A DNA stretch of 64,000 bases from Axinella damicornis (taxonomy: Eukaryota > Porifera > Demospongiae > Axinellida > Axinellidae), in the NCBI GenBank assembly GCA_963931865.1, contig OZ007509.1:16717815-16781814 (forward strand), given 5' to 3'. Positions 62,942 to 64,000 of this stretch are shown in pieces. Both the position numbers and the translations under genes were made by a program. The notes under the pieces were generated by a model, which worked only from the letters and a program-made list of their open reading frames with translations, did no database searches and was not told the origin of the DNA. Every line of letters begins with the position of its first letter. Position 1 is the first letter of the stretch.

Positions 62942-63099
62942 GGGCAAGTGGAAAACGCGGATACGGTCGGACGCGGACACGGACGCGGACGCGGACGAGG
63001 ACACGGACCAAAACTACGAACCAAAACTCATTTTTCAGCCCAAAACTCGTGTCCGCGTCCGTGTCCGCGTCCGACCGTATCCGCCTTTTCCACTTGCCC
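62942..63099. mobile_element. Hairpin element of GGACGC repeats, 158 bp
   Basis: Ends gggcaagtggaaaacgcgg and its complement enclose arms made of gtcggacgcggacacggac-type repeats and a 50-base middle. The first bases match those of the giant hairpin at 51138 (gggcaactggaaaagcaggg), so the two may be one family. No target duplication was recognised. It lies at the junction of the RecQ-like and LINE fragments. Confidence 0.75.
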
Positions 63100-63102
63100 A
63101 AT

Positions 63103-63590
63103 TAGAAAAATATGCTTGTTCAACAGAGAGTAAACTGTCACACAAATTATCAGGTGGGGAAGACGGGGGTCTATAGAATACACACAGACACAATTTAAAA
63201 TTACATTTAGACAATGATACAACAATGACTTCCAGACCAGCAGAGCCATACGAAACTACATTGTACGATAAACTGTTTCTAATGTACATAGCAACTCCAC
63301 CACCATGCCGATTTCTGTCGAGCCTGACAATGGAATAGTTGGAATAGATATCTCCGTGTCCAAAATATCACTACAAAGCCAGGTCTCAACTAGGCAAACA
63401 ACATCGGGCATGTTTGTAGCAGCAAGCTCATCAAATTTGGGGAGTAAACTTCTACAATTAAAATACATAACAGAAAAGGACCTACTGGCTATTGGTCTGG
63501 AGGATGAAATTATTGGGACTGAGTTTGGGTTGAAGGATGATCCTCCACCGGTAGTTCTCCTAAAAAATGATCACTATGTGAACTAGGATC
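63103..63590 (-). pseudogene. Non-LTR retrotransposon endonuclease fragment, frameshifted
   Basis: Two overlapping minus-strand frames together give an apurinic-type endonuclease domain as in CR1/L2-like LINEs: FNCRSLLPKFDELAATNMPD and VCLVETWL in one frame, then MYIRNSLSYNV and CVFYRPPSSPPD in the next. At least one frameshift (about 63300-63370) breaks it. It is cut off near 63103 beside the hairpin element. The upstream open stretch to about 63746 may be more of the same element. Reverse transcriptase is absent from the window. Confidence 0.7.
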
Positions 63591-64000
63591 ATGTAGCAAC
63601 TGTGGTGACTGTGGTATATCATTGGATGCACTTAAACCACTGGGTTCACTTACATCGACATGAGGACCGGGTGGGAGTTCAGATGGCATGAAGCAAGGCT
63701 GTAGCTTCCAGGAGGTTTGCATGTTTACTGCTTCCCATCGAACCACCGGGCCATCGAATACGGTTGGTTTCCGTTCGAGTACAGCTGTGCATTCGCCATC
63801 TTCAACGATCAGTTTTCCCTAATCAACACTCACGGCAGCATTCCAACCTCCAAGACACTTCCGTGCTACGTATATAGGTTATTCGCCAGACCCTTACTCG
63901 CTCGCCGGTTGGGTCTGGGATCCAGACTATACCCTGTTGTGTGAGGGCTACCCTGTGTATAAAACACACCAAGCTTGCTGTTCTAGTCTCCCAATTAATA
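63591..64000. other. End of window, probable LINE-flanking sequence
   Basis: A minus-strand open stretch (63510-63746, Pro/Ser-rich) may be the N-terminal part of the LINE protein in another frame. Nothing else is recognised. Confidence 0.35.

Noticed and set aside
62749..63105. Arg/Thr-rich frames on both strands
   Set aside because: Products of the GGACGC hairpin repeats.

Overview
The window is nuclear DNA of an invertebrate animal. It has spliced genes with GT-AG introns, Ty3/gypsy and BEL/Pao LTR retrotransposons, many inverted-repeat mobile elements, microsatellites and homopolymer runs. The gene set (TM9SF3, fibrinogen-related proteins, DM9-repeat proteins, a kelch-coiled coil-kinase fusion) fits a sponge best in my judgement. 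Another early-branching or marine invertebrate is not excluded. All exon calls come from reading splice sites, phase and known family sequence by eye.

Region 1 (1-34817) is dominated by one plus-strand gene, the 3' three quarters of a TM9SF3-type nine-transmembrane protein (13 exons seen; the 5' exons lie before the window). Its 19-kb intron (1550-20661) holds five tandem minus-strand genes for secreted fibrinogen-related proteins, called A to E here. A, D and E are each altered: A by a fresh Ty3/gypsy insertion in its last codons, D by a 7-bp duplication that breaks exon 1, E by a 20-bp deletion that changes the tail. The A-B block and the D-E block look like a segmental duplication of about 4 kb. 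A second large intron (26113-34428) holds a complete BEL/Pao element on the minus strand. In both retroelements the two LTRs read identical, so both insertions are recent.

Region 2 (34818-46085) is mostly repeats. It has a short two-exon 3' end of an unrecognised membrane protein (41740-42127, plus) and a two-exon secreted protein with a possible PLAT-like domain (43530-44563, minus), which has a TATA box and an upstream array rich in ATGTCAT.

Region 3 (46086-53158) carries two tandem paralogues for cytosolic DM9-repeat lectin-like proteins with the same two-exon layout. Region 4 (55148-61491) is a five-exon gene joining kelch repeats, a coiled coil and a protein kinase domain (800 residues). 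The end of the window (62637-63590) has broken pieces of a RecQ-like helicase gene and of a non-LTR retrotransposon endonuclease, separated by a hairpin element.

The most unusual theme is the palindromic mobile DNA. A family with TIR tagcctcgttcccagg includes copies only 35 to 58 bp long, little more than one hairpin, and several are flanked by clear 9-bp target-site duplications. Larger foldbacks at 33170 and 51138 also have 9-bp duplications. Other hairpins have a 7-bp duplication with a paralogous empty site, a TTAA duplication, or TA flanks.
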